DNA of 64,000 nucleotides, from the NCBI GenBank assembly GCA_965221345.1, contig CBDCSD010000002.1, positions 2,790,001 through 2,854,000 on the forward strand. Direction: 5' to 3'. Shown in pieces: positions 53,835-62,819 of the stretch (positions within the stretch are counted from its first letter, which is position 1; every line of letters begins with the position of its first letter). The notes under the pieces were generated by a model. That model had not been told where the DNA came from and did no database searches. It worked only from the letters and a program-made list of their open reading frames with translations. A program made the position numbers and the translations under genes. The DNA comes from Bin5 sp965221345. Its GTDB lineage: Bacteria > Chloroflexota > Anaerolineae > Caldilineales > Caldilineaceae.

Positions 53835-54785
53835 TTGCAAATAGGCAAGGTGACCCGCCATGGAAAGTTCGGTGATGCCGCAATTCTTTTGAGAGTCAGG
53901 GACATCCTGGCAGGTGACGGAACCCTGAACTGGCACGAGCATGTTCCTGTAACTGAATGGGACGGTGTAAGAGTCGACGCCTCCGGGCCTCGGCTCCGTG
54001 TCATGGAAGTGAATCTTGGAAACAGGCAACTTTCAGGGAGAATACCGGCTGATCTGGGCAGGCTCGGCAGTATGGAATGGCTTAACCTTGGCTTCAACGA
54101 GTTGACGGGCATCATACCCCCTGCTCTGGCCCGCATCACCACGCTGAAAGGTATTTGGCTCGGCTATAATTATCTGACTGGCTCAATACCCCCGACAGTG
54201 GGCAGCCTATCCAATCTTGAAGAGTTGGTAATCTCGGGAAACTGGCTGACGGGCGTCATTCCTGCGTCGCTTGGCAAACTTTCGAAGCTGCAACTGCTGG
54301 GCCTGTCCAACAATCGACTGCACGGCAGCATACCAACTGAACTGGGTAGTCTTGCCAGTCTGGAAGAATTTATCATTTCTAATGCGGGGGTATCGGGGCC
54401 CATTCCTGTTGAGATAGGCAAACTCGCCAAATTGGAAATGTTAGATCTCTCCAACAATCAGTTGACAGGCGCTTTACCGGCAATTATGGGCAGCCTCCCC
54501 AATCTGGAAGTGTTGGAACTCTCCAACAACCAGTTGACGGGAACAATACCGGCCTCGTTCGGGAAACTTTCCAAACTGGAGGAGCTACTTCTCTGCGGTA
54601 ACCAACTGACAGGAGCTATTCCGGACGCCCTCTGTCGACTCGCAAGACTGAGGATTCTTGACATTGCAAATAACCAGTTGTCCGGAGAAATCCCCTCTGA
54701 GTTGGGCAGACTACCGGAACTGGAGGATGTGGAGTTACATGGCAACCCACAACTGACTGGCGAACATCCATTCGCAATTGAGTAG
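53835..54785 (+). CDS. Plant-type leucine-rich-repeat protein, copy 1
   Basis: A 316-residue protein of eleven 24-residue repeats of the plant-type form L-x2-L-x-L-x2-N-x-L-(T/S)-G-x-I-P-x2-L-G-x-L-x2, running from about residue 54 to the end. A cap precedes them (RDILAGDGTLNWHEH, then VTEWDGVRVDASG), a shortened version of the N-terminal domain of bacterial and plant LRR proteins. No signal peptide or membrane segment is present, so the site of action is unclear. The start is TTG at 53835 with AGGAG nine bases before it; no ATG is available. Such repeats mediate protein binding. It lies 94 bases after recQ and before a second related gene. Confidence 0.8.
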   Translation: MQIGKVTRHGKFGDAAILLRVRDILAGDGTLNWHEHVPVTEWDGVRVDASGPRLRVMEVNLGNRQLSGRIPADLGRLGSMEWLNLGFNELTGIIPPALARITTLKGIWLGYNYLTGSIPPTVGSLSNLEELVISGNWLTGVIPASLGKLSKLQLLGLSNNRLHGSIPTELGSLASLEEFIISNAGVSGPIPVEIGKLAKLEMLDLSNNQLTGALPAIMGSLPNLEVLELSNNQLTGTIPASFGKLSKLEELLLCGNQLTGAIPDALCRLARLRILDIANNQLSGEIPSELGRLPELEDVELHGNPQLTGEHPFAIE

Positions 54786-54845
54786 TGATTCCAACCCGCG
54801 CCAGGAGAACGAAAAGGGTAGGATGTCGGATGGCGAACCGGGGCA

Positions 54846-55631
54846 ATGAGCGCAAAGAGAAGGAAGCAAAGGCAGGGGAAGAGAACCGTCCCCATACCGA
54901 CAGGGGACTTCGAAAACCTCCTGTAAGTGAGGGATACGCTCGCCGGGGACGGTGTGTTGAATTGGGATGAACGAGTGCCCATCGGCGAATGGGAAGGCGT
55001 AGCCACCGACCCGACGGCTACTGTGCTACGTGTGATTGGACTAAACCTGGCCTGGCAGGGGCTGACGGGGAGAATTCCTGCTGAACTGGCCAGACTTTCC
55101 AAGCTGCACTGGTTGGAGATCATTGGCAACGAACTTACGGGAATCATACCGCCTGCGTTAGGTCGACTCAGGAATCTGGAAGTTTTGCGACTCAGTGGCA
55201 ACAGCCTGACGGGAGTCATACCTCCATCGCTGGGCCAGCTATCCAACCTGTGCGAACTGGATCTTTCATCCAATAAACTGACGGGCTCCGTACCTCCAGA
55301 AATTGGCCAGCTATCCAAACTGTATTTTTTGAGCCTCTTTGGCAACAGACTTACGGGGGCCATACCGCCTGATCTTGGGGAGCTCACAAATCTAGATTTG
55401 CTGGAACTGTCTGACAACCAGCTCGATGGCGAGTTGCCACTTGAACTGAGCAATCTCTCCAATCTGGAAAGTCTGTATCTATCCAATAATCGATTGACAG
55501 GGGAGATACCAACTGAACTGGGAAAGCTCACCAAACTGGCGACGTTTGATCTCACCGGCAACCAGTTTGCCGGTGAGATACCACCTGCATTGAGCGGCCT
55601 ATCCAATCTGGGACCGGAGGATTTCGACTAA
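54846..55631 (+). pseudogene. Plant-type leucine-rich-repeat gene, copy 2, interrupted by an in-frame TAA
   Basis: From ATG 54846 the frame encodes 26 residues (basic at first, then TGDFENLL), meets TAA at 54924-54926, and continues without shift as VRDTLAGDGVLNWDERVP and eight 24-residue LRRs to 55631. In copy 1 the same place reads GDAAILLRVRDILAGDG, so the stop replaces the residue equivalent to Arg. A GTG directly after the TAA (54927) could restart translation and give a 234-residue protein, so the repeat part may still be expressed. It is shorter than copy 1, and the last repeat is cut off at PEDFD. A 23-base hairpin follows six bases after the stop. Confidence 0.65.
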
Positions 55632-55637
55632 GAATGT

Positions 55638-55660
55638 CTGGCAGGATGAGTACCTGCCAG
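55638..55660 (+). terminator. Hairpin after the LRR genes
   Basis: CTGGCAGG-ATGAGTA-CCTGCCAG is a perfect 8-bp stem with a 7-base loop, starting six bases after the stop of LRR copy 2. It is a good terminator-like stem but is not followed by a T-run, so it may instead stabilise the 3' end. Confidence 0.5.
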
Positions 55661-55840
55661 TCTGCTGAGTGGTAGGGAATACGGCCTGGAAACCCTTAGC
55701 TTACTATTCTGCCAGAAGGCGCCGAGTTCTGCTCCGGTCGTCGGGGACCCAGACTTAAGCCCACTTGTTCCCCACCTTGTGTTCTCTAACCAACAGCCAA
55801 ATTAGTCGTCACCCACTCAAACGCGGAGACCTGAACATCC

Positions 55841-56875
55841 ATGACCTACAAATGCGGAATCGTCGGCGTAAGCGGTGGGCGCGCCAACGGGCACGCCGAC
55901 GCCTACGCCCACATTCCCCGCGGCAGATTGGCCTGTATAGCCACCCGCAATAGCGCCAACCTGGACGCATTCGGTGAGCGCTGGAACGTTGACTCCCGCT
56001 ATACCGATTACCGGGAGATGTTCGAACACGAAAAACCGGACCTCGTTCATGTCAACACGCCGCCGGATGTGCGTCTGGAAGTGATGGATGCCGCCGAGGC
56101 CGCCGGTGTCGGCGTGCTGATTATCGAGAAGCCGCTCGCCATTCAGGCCGAGGACTATCTGCCGATCCGGGAGTTCGCTCGCGGCGCCAAAGTGAAGGTG
56201 GCCATCAATCACCAGCTTCAGTTCCATCCCCTCCGCCAGCATCTGCAAGAGCTGGTCCGCGAAGGCGCCATCGGCACCGTGCGCCTGGTCGACGCCAGCG
56301 CCCGTATGAATATGGCCTACCAGGGCACTCACGTCCTACAATCCATCGCCGGCTTCTACCCGCAAGGGGAGCCGGACAGTATCTTCGCGCAAGTTTCCGG
56401 CGGCGCTGGCCTGCAGGAAGGCCGCAGGCGACATTACGCGCCCGACGCAACCATGGCGACCATTCGATACAAGGACGGGGCCAGCGCGCTGCTACGCTGC
56501 GGCGCCAACGGTCCCTATGTGCTGGCTGGTGATGAGCGCGTCAACGTGCACAAGCAGATAACTGTCTACGGCACAGAGGGTTTCGTACATTGGAGCATGT
56601 GGGGCTGGGAGACTTCCATCCGCGGACAGCACGCGCGCGGCAGCCACAACTATCCCGATGAGGACATTCTGGGCCAGGCGGCGATGACCGAAGCAGCTTT
56701 CGACTGGCTTGAAGACGACAACCAACTCCATCCCCTCAACCTCGACGCCGCCTTGCTCGACTTTCACATCCTCTTGAAGGCGTACATGAGCGGACTCAAC
56801 CGGCGCGAGGAGACACTGACCAGCGAACTCCAGCCCAGCCTGATCGACGCCCTGCGCCAAGCGCTCGCGGGCTAG
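55841..56875 (+). CDS. Gfo/Idh/MocA-family oxidoreductase
   Basis: A 344-residue NAD(P)-dependent dehydrogenase of the glucose-fructose oxidoreductase family. The N-terminal Rossmann domain (KCGIVGVSGGRANGHADAY, LACIATRN) is followed by the signature EKP (VLIIEKPLAI at about residue 97). The C-terminal alpha/beta domain begins VKVAINHQLQFHPL. Enzymes of this family oxidise or reduce sugars and inositols. The following gene, convergent on the other strand, encodes another oxidoreductase. Confidence 0.9.
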   Translation: MTYKCGIVGVSGGRANGHADAYAHIPRGRLACIATRNSANLDAFGERWNVDSRYTDYREMFEHEKPDLVHVNTPPDVRLEVMDAAEAAGVGVLIIEKPLAIQAEDYLPIREFARGAKVKVAINHQLQFHPLRQHLQELVREGAIGTVRLVDASARMNMAYQGTHVLQSIAGFYPQGEPDSIFAQVSGGAGLQEGRRRHYAPDATMATIRYKDGASALLRCGANGPYVLAGDERVNVHKQITVYGTEGFVHWSMWGWETSIRGQHARGSHNYPDEDILGQAAMTEAAFDWLEDDNQLHPLNLDAALLDFHILLKAYMSGLNRREETLTSELQPSLIDALRQALAG

Positions 56876-56913
56876 TCGCGCCCCTTCAATAACGAGGATT
56901 GCGAGGCAAGACG

Positions 56914-57951
56914 TTATCTGGCTCTATGCCCCTTAACGCGCGTGCTGGCATACTTGGGCGCCAGTTCCGGCTCGGCCCGCTGCATCCGCTGCGGCGGCAT
57001 GCCATTGGCGATGGCTTCCAGATCGTCCAACACCATCTCGCCGATCTCCCAGAGTGCCTCCCTGACGCTGCCTGCCCGGTGCGCGGAGAGCACAACATTT
57101 GGCGCGCTGCGGATCGGATGCGCCGGGTCGAGCGGCTCCTGCGGAAAGACATCGATCGCCGCGCGGAAGCGGCCCGCATGCAGCAGCTCGGTCAACGCGT
57201 CGAAATCGACAAGGTGGGCGCGGCTCACCAGAATCAGCGCCGCGTCCGGCCGGATCCGTTCCAGCAGCGCGCGGTCGAGCAGGGCCCGGTTCTCGTCCGA
57301 CGGAACCGCCAGCACGAATATGACCTGCGACTTCGCCATCAACTCATCCAGCGGAAGCGGCTCAACGCCCTGGCGGCGCAAGTAGCGTTCGCCCAGCCAG
57401 GCGTCGTAGACCGCAACACGGCATCCAAAAGGCTTGAGCAAAGGATGCAGATTGCGGGCAAGTCCTCCGTACCCGATCATGCCAACCTGCTTGCCGTAGA
57501 GATTGAACGTCCCGGCGTTGCCGGCGTGCAAGTAGGTCTCGACGCCCGTCTGCATCGCCTGGTGGCCCTCCACGATCCCCCGCGCGCAAGCGATCGCCAT
57601 GCCCAGCGCCATTTCCGCTACCTGGCGGCCGAAGGCGGGCGCAGCCGAAAGGACGCGGATACCGTTGGCGAAGCAGTAGTCGTAGTCCAGGTCGGTGGGA
57701 AACGCGCCCGAGACCGACATGATGGCGCGCAGATTTTGCGCCCGGTACAAGACATCGCCGTAACGCCAGCTTGAGCAGACTACGGCGTCTGCTCCCGTCA
57801 ACGCCTCGACGGCATCATCCAAGGGCATCGGCTCCGACCTGCCCCAGATGACATCGACAATATCGGGCATGCGGCGCATGTCCTCTTCTGAGAATATTTC
57901 GTCCATCCTGCGGAAGGAGGGATCTACCAGCACGGTGGGTTTGCTTGTCAT
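56914..57951 (-). CDS. D-2-hydroxyacid dehydrogenase family protein
   Basis: About 345 residues from ATG 57951 (MTSKPTVLVDPSFRRMDE); the frame extends 58 codons further upstream, but those residues are Ser/Arg-rich and unlike the family. The cofactor motif is VGMIGYGGLARNLHPLL (GxGxxxR). Catalytic residues are Arg in LVSRAHLVD, Glu in FPQEPLD and His in LSAHRAG. The substrate-binding lobe near the N-terminus has AVVCSSWRYGDVLY. Such proteins reduce 2-keto acids, as in phosphoglycerate or glyoxylate dehydrogenases; the exact substrate is unknown. Confidence 0.85.
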   Translation of the reverse strand: MTSKPTVLVDPSFRRMDEIFSEEDMRRMPDIVDVIWGRSEPMPLDDAVEALTGADAVVCSSWRYGDVLYRAQNLRAIMSVSGAFPTDLDYDYCFANGIRVLSAAPAFGRQVAEMALGMAIACARGIVEGHQAMQTGVETYLHAGNAGTFNLYGKQVGMIGYGGLARNLHPLLKPFGCRVAVYDAWLGERYLRRQGVEPLPLDELMAKSQVIFVLAVPSDENRALLDRALLERIRPDAALILVSRAHLVDFDALTELLHAGRFRAAIDVFPQEPLDPAHPIRSAPNVVLSAHRAGSVREALWEIGEMVLDDLEAIANGMPPQRMQRAEPELAPKYASTRVKGHRAR

Positions 57952-58316
57952 CGGCTTGGCCTTGTCTGAATAGTGTTCTACGAATCTTCCGTATTGGCTT
58001 CCTGACAGTTTTCTGACCGCCCTCCCTGAGGAACTGGAAGACCGGTTCGCTGGTCGAGGGAAGCTTCCTCGGCAGAATGATAACACAGCGAAGTCCACAG
58101 GAGCCTTAGCGCGGAGCATAGACAACCGGGCAGCTAAATTCTAGTGGGGCGAGACAGAATAGAGCGGCTGTAAGGAATCGTGAGATTCACAAGCCGATCG
58201 GCCTGGAGATGAGCATATTGCATTTGACAGACCGAAATCCCTTCGCTAGAATCGTTTCCAATATCCAATATGTACCCTTGACTCAGGCAAGGTCTTTCCT
58301 AAACAGCCAGTCCTAG
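57952..58316. other. Divergent spacer with one strong promoter
   Basis: 365 bases without a gene, between the hydroxyacid dehydrogenase start (minus) and the deacylase remnant (plus). The one notable element is the near-consensus promoter at 58224-58252. The rest is unremarkable. Confidence 0.45.
58224..58252 (+). promoter_or_regulatory. Near-consensus sigma-70-type promoter
   Basis: TTGACA (58224-58229, six of six) and TAGAAT (58247-58252, five of six) are separated by exactly 17 bases. It points at the deacylase remnant and, beyond it, the MFS carrier gene at 58743. A promoter this good in front of a broken gene suggests that it still drives the downstream carrier. Confidence 0.55.
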
Positions 58317-58658
58317 GCTGAGCAGCCACCTGGTTTTGGCCGCCTGGAAAAGCCTGAGACGCCTTTACTCTCCAACCGGCGCCCTGTACACGAACTGATT
58401 GCAGACAGCTTGCGGCTGACAATTATGGCCGATCGCCTCACCTTGCATAAAGGCGGGCTGATGTGGATCAAACATCCACCGGGGACCTTTTTGCGCGAAG
58501 GAGACGCGGTAGTAGACATGATGGATGTCTGGGGTGACATCGTCGAGGAAGTCAAAGTGCCATACGGCGGCTACTGCTGGAACTTCACGGGTGGGGTCGG
58601 GTACACGCAAGCAGTGCCTGGAGGGACGCAGATCGCGGTTACCTTCCGGGAACGCTGA
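58317..58658 (+). pseudogene. C-terminal remnant of an M14-type deacylase (AstE/aspartoacylase family)
   Basis: An open frame of 113 codons without a good start. The last part, LHKGGLMWIKHPPGTFLREG, then VVDMMDVWGDIVEEVKVPYGG and a short beta-rich tail, matches the C-terminal domain of succinylglutamate desuccinylase/aspartoacylase-family deacylases. The catalytic zinc domain that should precede it is missing. The upstream in-frame residues are only weakly similar. A TTG at 58410 could start a small peptide, but the fragment would not be catalytic. Confidence 0.6.
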
Positions 58659-58742
58659 CGAAATATCGAAAGAGTCGTTTCCGCTGGCAGGCAGCCAAGC
58701 AGGCCGCTTCTGTCTAAACGGCATGGGAAGGGATAGGAATTC

Positions 58743-59987
58743 TTGAGTTCCGACGTCAACGTGACAGCGCTTTCGCAAGCGCCGGCCGCGAAAACGGACA
58801 AACTTGATAAGTTCCGACTCGGCGTGCTCTCCTTCGGTCACCTGGTGGGGGATATGTACTATGCCACACTGATTCCACTGTGGCCCCTGCTGATCGACAG
58901 AATGGCACTGACTCTTACCGACGTGGGATTCTTTACCTCTCTCACAAGTTTCATGCTGATGCCAGTCCAGCCCTTTATCGGCTGGCTGGTGGATCGCTTC
59001 CCGCGGGCCTGGTTCATGATTCTGGGACTGATTGGTGCGGCGCTGGGTATGAGCTTCATCGGTCTGGCGCCGACCTATACTCTGCTGATGGTATGTGTGG
59101 TATTTGGAAGATTCAGCAACTCCATCTTCCATCCACACGCGGCCATGATGGTGCGGGCGACCTCCGGCGGGCGGCACGGCACGGCTATGTCCATTTTCGC
59201 GTTTGCCGGCAACATCGGCATTGCAGTCGGGCCGCTTCTAAGCGTCGGCGTCGTCACCCTATTCGGGTTGGAGTCCACCTATCTGTTGGTACCGTTTGGA
59301 CTGTTGGCCGCTGCTGCGATCTATCGCTTCATCGGCGTGGACGTTCCTAAAGAATCGCCGGTGTCCGATTCGAAAGAGGGAAGCGGGAGTGGACTATCTG
59401 ACGGTGCCCAGACGCTTCTCGGTCCGTTAATTTTCCTTGCCGTGCTGATGACCTTTCGCGCCGCCATATTGGGCGGCTTCACAACATTTCTTCCCATCTT
59501 TTTGGTTGACAATCGGGCCGTCTCCCTTCTAATGGGCGGGTTTGGTCTGTCAGCGCTTTCTTTGTTTGGCGCTCTGGGCGGACTGGTGGGGGGCCATCTT
59601 TCTGACCGCTATTCCGGTTCATGGGTCATCGCGATATCACTTCTGGTTTCCGGGGCGGCAATCTTTGCTTTTGTCAGGACAGACGGCATACTCAGTTTGT
59701 TCTTTCTAATCGCGGCTGGCATGTCTTTGTTTGCAAGCCAACCGGTTGCCATCGTGTTGGCCCAGGGTCTCGCGCCAGACCGGATGGCGATGGCATCAGG
59801 GATAATGATGGGCATGGTGTGGGGGATCGGGGCGCTGTTCATTACCCCAATCGGAATGTTGGGAGATGCTTTCGGTCTGGACAGCAGCATGTATGCCCTT
59901 GCCGGTCTGGCTGCAGTAACAGGTTTGGCCTCGTTCTTCTTGCCGGAGTTCAGGCAACAGCTAAAGGTTAGGCTACGCCAAGTTTGA
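58743..59987 (+). CDS. MFS transporter, fosmidomycin-resistance (FSR) type
   Basis: A 414-residue major facilitator with about twelve predicted spans. The start is TTG at 58743, with AGGGATAGGA ending about five bases ahead. FSR-type signs are SFGHLVGDMYYA in span 1, FGRFSNSIFHPHAAMMV, FAGNIGIAVGPLLSVGVV and the cytoplasmic loop VDRFPRAWF. The carrier probably moves a small anionic or drug-like substrate, as fosmidomycin-resistance relatives do. It lies between a deacylase remnant and a dead racemase-like gene and is the intact member of the island. Confidence 0.88.
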   Translation: MSSDVNVTALSQAPAAKTDKLDKFRLGVLSFGHLVGDMYYATLIPLWPLLIDRMALTLTDVGFFTSLTSFMLMPVQPFIGWLVDRFPRAWFMILGLIGAALGMSFIGLAPTYTLLMVCVVFGRFSNSIFHPHAAMMVRATSGGRHGTAMSIFAFAGNIGIAVGPLLSVGVVTLFGLESTYLLVPFGLLAAAAIYRFIGVDVPKESPVSDSKEGSGSGLSDGAQTLLGPLIFLAVLMTFRAAILGGFTTFLPIFLVDNRAVSLLMGGFGLSALSLFGALGGLVGGHLSDRYSGSWVIAISLLVSGAAIFAFVRTDGILSLFFLIAAGMSLFASQPVAIVLAQGLAPDRMAMASGIMMGMVWGIGALFITPIGMLGDAFGLDSSMYALAGLAAVTGLASFFLPEFRQQLKVRLRQV

Positions 59988-60104
59988 CTACTTCTTTTAT
60001 CGTGATTGCTCGATATGAATTGAACTTGACCATTGTATGTTTAGCTGGCGCGGTGGTTTCGCCGCAACTACCAATCCATCGACAGCAAGAGGCATTTTCA
60101 TAGC

Positions 60105-60889
60105 ATCCGAATTCTATACATCAGTCCGCTGGGGACGGACATGTACGACGAGCACACGTAAAATTTCCTGCTGCCTGCCTCCTGCCCGGACACCGAGCTT
60201 GTCGTACGAAGCCTGCAGGGTGTTCCCAAGACCCCGCAACTACCGGCGGCAGCCTATTTCACATAGCAGCTCCTACAGGCAACCATAGACGGCGAAAAGG
60301 AGGGGTTCGATGGATTTGCCATTGGCTGCTGCGCCGACCCGGGCGTGCAAGAGGACAAGAGGCTGGCTGACATCCCCGTAACCGGTCCGTTTGAAGCTTT
60401 GGCATACGCGGCGCCAGCTTTGGGCCTGGTCACGATCATTGCCGGAAACGGGGGGAGCGGCTCCTGGCGCCATCTGGTCCATCAATGCAATTTGGCCCCC
60501 TGGCTGGCCTCCGTGCACGAGGCACACTTCGCCCATCCCGATCCCGATATGGTTATGCGGCTGCTTGAGCAGGAGGAATTGAATTGCGTCGCATCGTTGC
60601 AGCGGAGATGGATCGGGCCGCACGAGAGGATGGAGTCAAACAGGCCAGACTGGCGCTGGAAAAGATGGCGCCGATGCAGATTTCTTCGCATGCACGCTCT
60701 GGTCAGGACTGCTTGAGCCTGTCGTACGCAATACCGGTCACCGTGCTCGACCCGATGATCACCGCGCTCAAGTATGTCGAAATGGTAGCCGCTACTCGAC
60801 CGTACTACCAGGAGTATCAGCTTCAACTCTCGTTCGCAAGACATTCTCGTTTCCCTGTACCGGCCGAGGCCGTCCCCTCTCCCAATTGA
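60105..60889 (+). pseudogene. Asp/Glu/hydantoin racemase-family pseudogene
   Basis: Frame one gives RILYISPLGTDMYDEHT, a TAA (60159-60161), then NFLLPASCPDTELVVRSLQG and on to a TAG (60264-60266), and then GFDGFAIGCCADPGVQ, LADIPVTGPFEALAYAAPALG and following residues. At 60576-60585 the sequence GAATT is present twice in tandem; removing one copy restores the frame to give EELRRIVAAEMDRAAREDG. The first Cys region (GCCADPG) and later VTVLDPM are family segments. The likely start codon is ATC where ATG is expected. Two stops, one duplication and a lost start make it a clear pseudogene. Confidence 0.8.
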
Positions 60890-61043
60890 CGAGTTGTCAG
60901 CGGTCAAATCGCTGGAGCAGCGGTTGGCGCCAGTTGAACAGAGACTGGTTGGCACTGGCAGAGACTCTACATTGGATCAACTGTTGGGACAGGCGCATTG
61001 CTCTTCTTTCGTTAATCCCTGCACTGAATGGGAGGAGAACCTC

Positions 61044-62396
61044 ATGGACCGATTCGAAGCCAACGTTCAAGCCAATCAGGAGCGCTTTCTTGCCGAGCTC
61101 CAGGAATTCTGCCGTAAACCGAGCATAATTGCGCAGGGAATAGGTATAGAAGAGACCGCAGAGTGGGTCAGTGACCGGCTACGGCGCGTTGGATTCGAGT
61201 CCAAAGTAATTCCGGTGGAAGGCGGAGCGCCTGTCGTGTACGGCGAGATTGGGACTGGCGACAAAACGCTCATGATCTACAACCACTACGACGTGCAGCC
61301 GCCAGAGCCGTTGGAACTGTGGGATTCCGGCCCCTTCGACGTCGAGATCAGGTCGGGCCGCGTGTGGGCACGCGGCGTGTCCGACAACAAAGGTCCGTTG
61401 ATGGCGCGCGTGCAGGCCATCGAGGCCTACCAGCAAGAGGTGGGGGAACTCCCTTTCCGGATAAAGTGGATTGTCGAAGGAGAGGAGGAGATCGGAAGCC
61501 CCAACCTGGGACGTTTCGTCGAGGAGAATCGCGGCCTGCTGGAGGGCGCCGACGCCTGCCTGTGGGAAGGCGGGCCGAGGGATGGGGTAGGCAGACCTGT
61601 CATCTCCCTCGGAATGAAAGGAATCGCCTACCTCGGCTTTACGGTCAGCGGCGCCGGCAGCGACCTCCACTCCATGAATGGGTCGATAGTTGCCAATCCG
61701 GCGTGGCGCCTGGTCTGGGCACTTGCCAGCCTGAAGGACGAAGACGAAAACATTACCGTTGACGGGCTAATGGAGCACGTAGCCGAACCGACCGAAGAGG
61801 AGTGGGAATATATTCGAGGCATCCCCTTTGATGAGGAACAGTTCAAACAGGACTCTGGCATCTCGACCTTTCTGAAGGGGGCAACCGGGCCGGATGTTGT
61901 CAAGCAGCTCCTGTTCGATCCGACATGCACCATCTGTGGCTTTCTGTCGGGGTACACTGGGCTTGGGCCCAAGACTGTCCTTCCCAATCAGGCGTCGGCA
62001 AAGGTAGATTTCCGGTTGGTCCCTGATTTGAACCCCGAACTGGTGCTGCGACTGGTAAGGGAGCACCTGGACCGGCGAGGATTTTCGGACGTCAAGGTAG
62101 AGCTTCTGGCGCAACTTTGGCCGTACCGGTCACCTGTAGACCACCCTTGGGTGCAGACGAGCATCACAGTAGCCCGCGACATATATGGCGCAGAGCCGGT
62201 GGTATATCCCTCTTCAGCCGGCGGCGGACCGATGTACCAGTTGTGCGGAGCCTTCGGCATTCCGGGCATTGCAGGTGGAGGCACAGGGAATCCCAATTCC
62301 AACCTCCACGCGCCTAATGAAAACATTTATGTCGAAGATTACATGCGGTGCATTCGTTATACCGGCCATCTGATACACGCAATTGGCTGCTTGTAA
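61044..62396 (+). CDS. M20-family metallopeptidase (dipeptidase/deacylase)
   Basis: A 450-residue M20 enzyme from ATG 61044, preceded by GGGAGGAG seven bases away. The zinc ligands are His in MIYNHYDVQPP, Asp in ARGVSDNKGPLMA (bridging) and Glu in VEGEEEIGSPNL. A dimerisation domain is inserted at about residues 190-310. The C-terminal GIAGGGTGNPNSNLHAPNENI has the last His and the Gly-rich loop. The family removes N-acyl groups or cleaves dipeptides. It lies among deacylase, carrier and racemase remnants, consistent with breakdown of N-acylated or amide compounds. Confidence 0.92.
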   Translation: MDRFEANVQANQERFLAELQEFCRKPSIIAQGIGIEETAEWVSDRLRRVGFESKVIPVEGGAPVVYGEIGTGDKTLMIYNHYDVQPPEPLELWDSGPFDVEIRSGRVWARGVSDNKGPLMARVQAIEAYQQEVGELPFRIKWIVEGEEEIGSPNLGRFVEENRGLLEGADACLWEGGPRDGVGRPVISLGMKGIAYLGFTVSGAGSDLHSMNGSIVANPAWRLVWALASLKDEDENITVDGLMEHVAEPTEEEWEYIRGIPFDEEQFKQDSGISTFLKGATGPDVVKQLLFDPTCTICGFLSGYTGLGPKTVLPNQASAKVDFRLVPDLNPELVLRLVREHLDRRGFSDVKVELLAQLWPYRSPVDHPWVQTSITVARDIYGAEPVVYPSSAGGGPMYQLCGAFGIPGIAGGGTGNPNSNLHAPNENIYVEDYMRCIRYTGHLIHAIGCL

Positions 62397-62499
62397 CTCC
62401 AGCAAGTGGGGAAGCCGGTCAGGCGGGTCACTCCTCCTCATTTGCAGGCCATAAGGGCAGGTATGGGTTCTTCCAAGCAGGTCTTGGCTTCGCCTTTGT

Positions 62500-62815
62500 G
62501 CGCGCTTTACTCTAACGTTTACTCATTGAACGGATTCCGCGTTCGTCAGCCCACTGGGGCAGCGGTAGCCGCTGTCCTCTCGATATCGATCGTTGCCGAA
62601 ATCTTTCCCGACGAGGAAATGGGGGCGCTTGCTGGCTATTGGCGCAGGCGCCAATTCTTTTGGACACTCTGTGGGCCTTAACCTGGGCGGTTATCTCATC
62701 GGGGTCTACGGCTGGCGATCAGCCAGGCTTTTCGATTGCAGTTCCTGATCGTCGCTGTTGTTGTGGGGGGCGCTCCTCCCTGGTCACCGAAGCCCAAACA
62801 TGATCAAGCGGACTG
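62500..62815 (+). pseudogene. Remnant of a second MFS transporter
   Basis: Fragments of a 14-span-type MFS carrier in shifting frames. AAVAAVLSISIVAEIFPDEEMG in one frame continues as LAIGAGANSFGHSVGLNLGG then YLIGVYGWRSARLF in another, the usual order of spans 4 to 6 in these carriers (E-F-P-x-E-x-x-G, then G-x-x-L-G-P-x-L-G-G). At least one frameshift separates them, and only about 100 codons remain. The ends are estimated. Confidence 0.55.
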
Positions 62816-62819
62816 AGCC

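Noticed and set aside
56914..58125. An N-terminally extended hydroxyacid dehydrogenase starting at 58125
   Set aside because: The extra 58 residues are Ser/Arg-rich and unlike the family; MTSKPTVLVDPSF at 57951 is a normal start.
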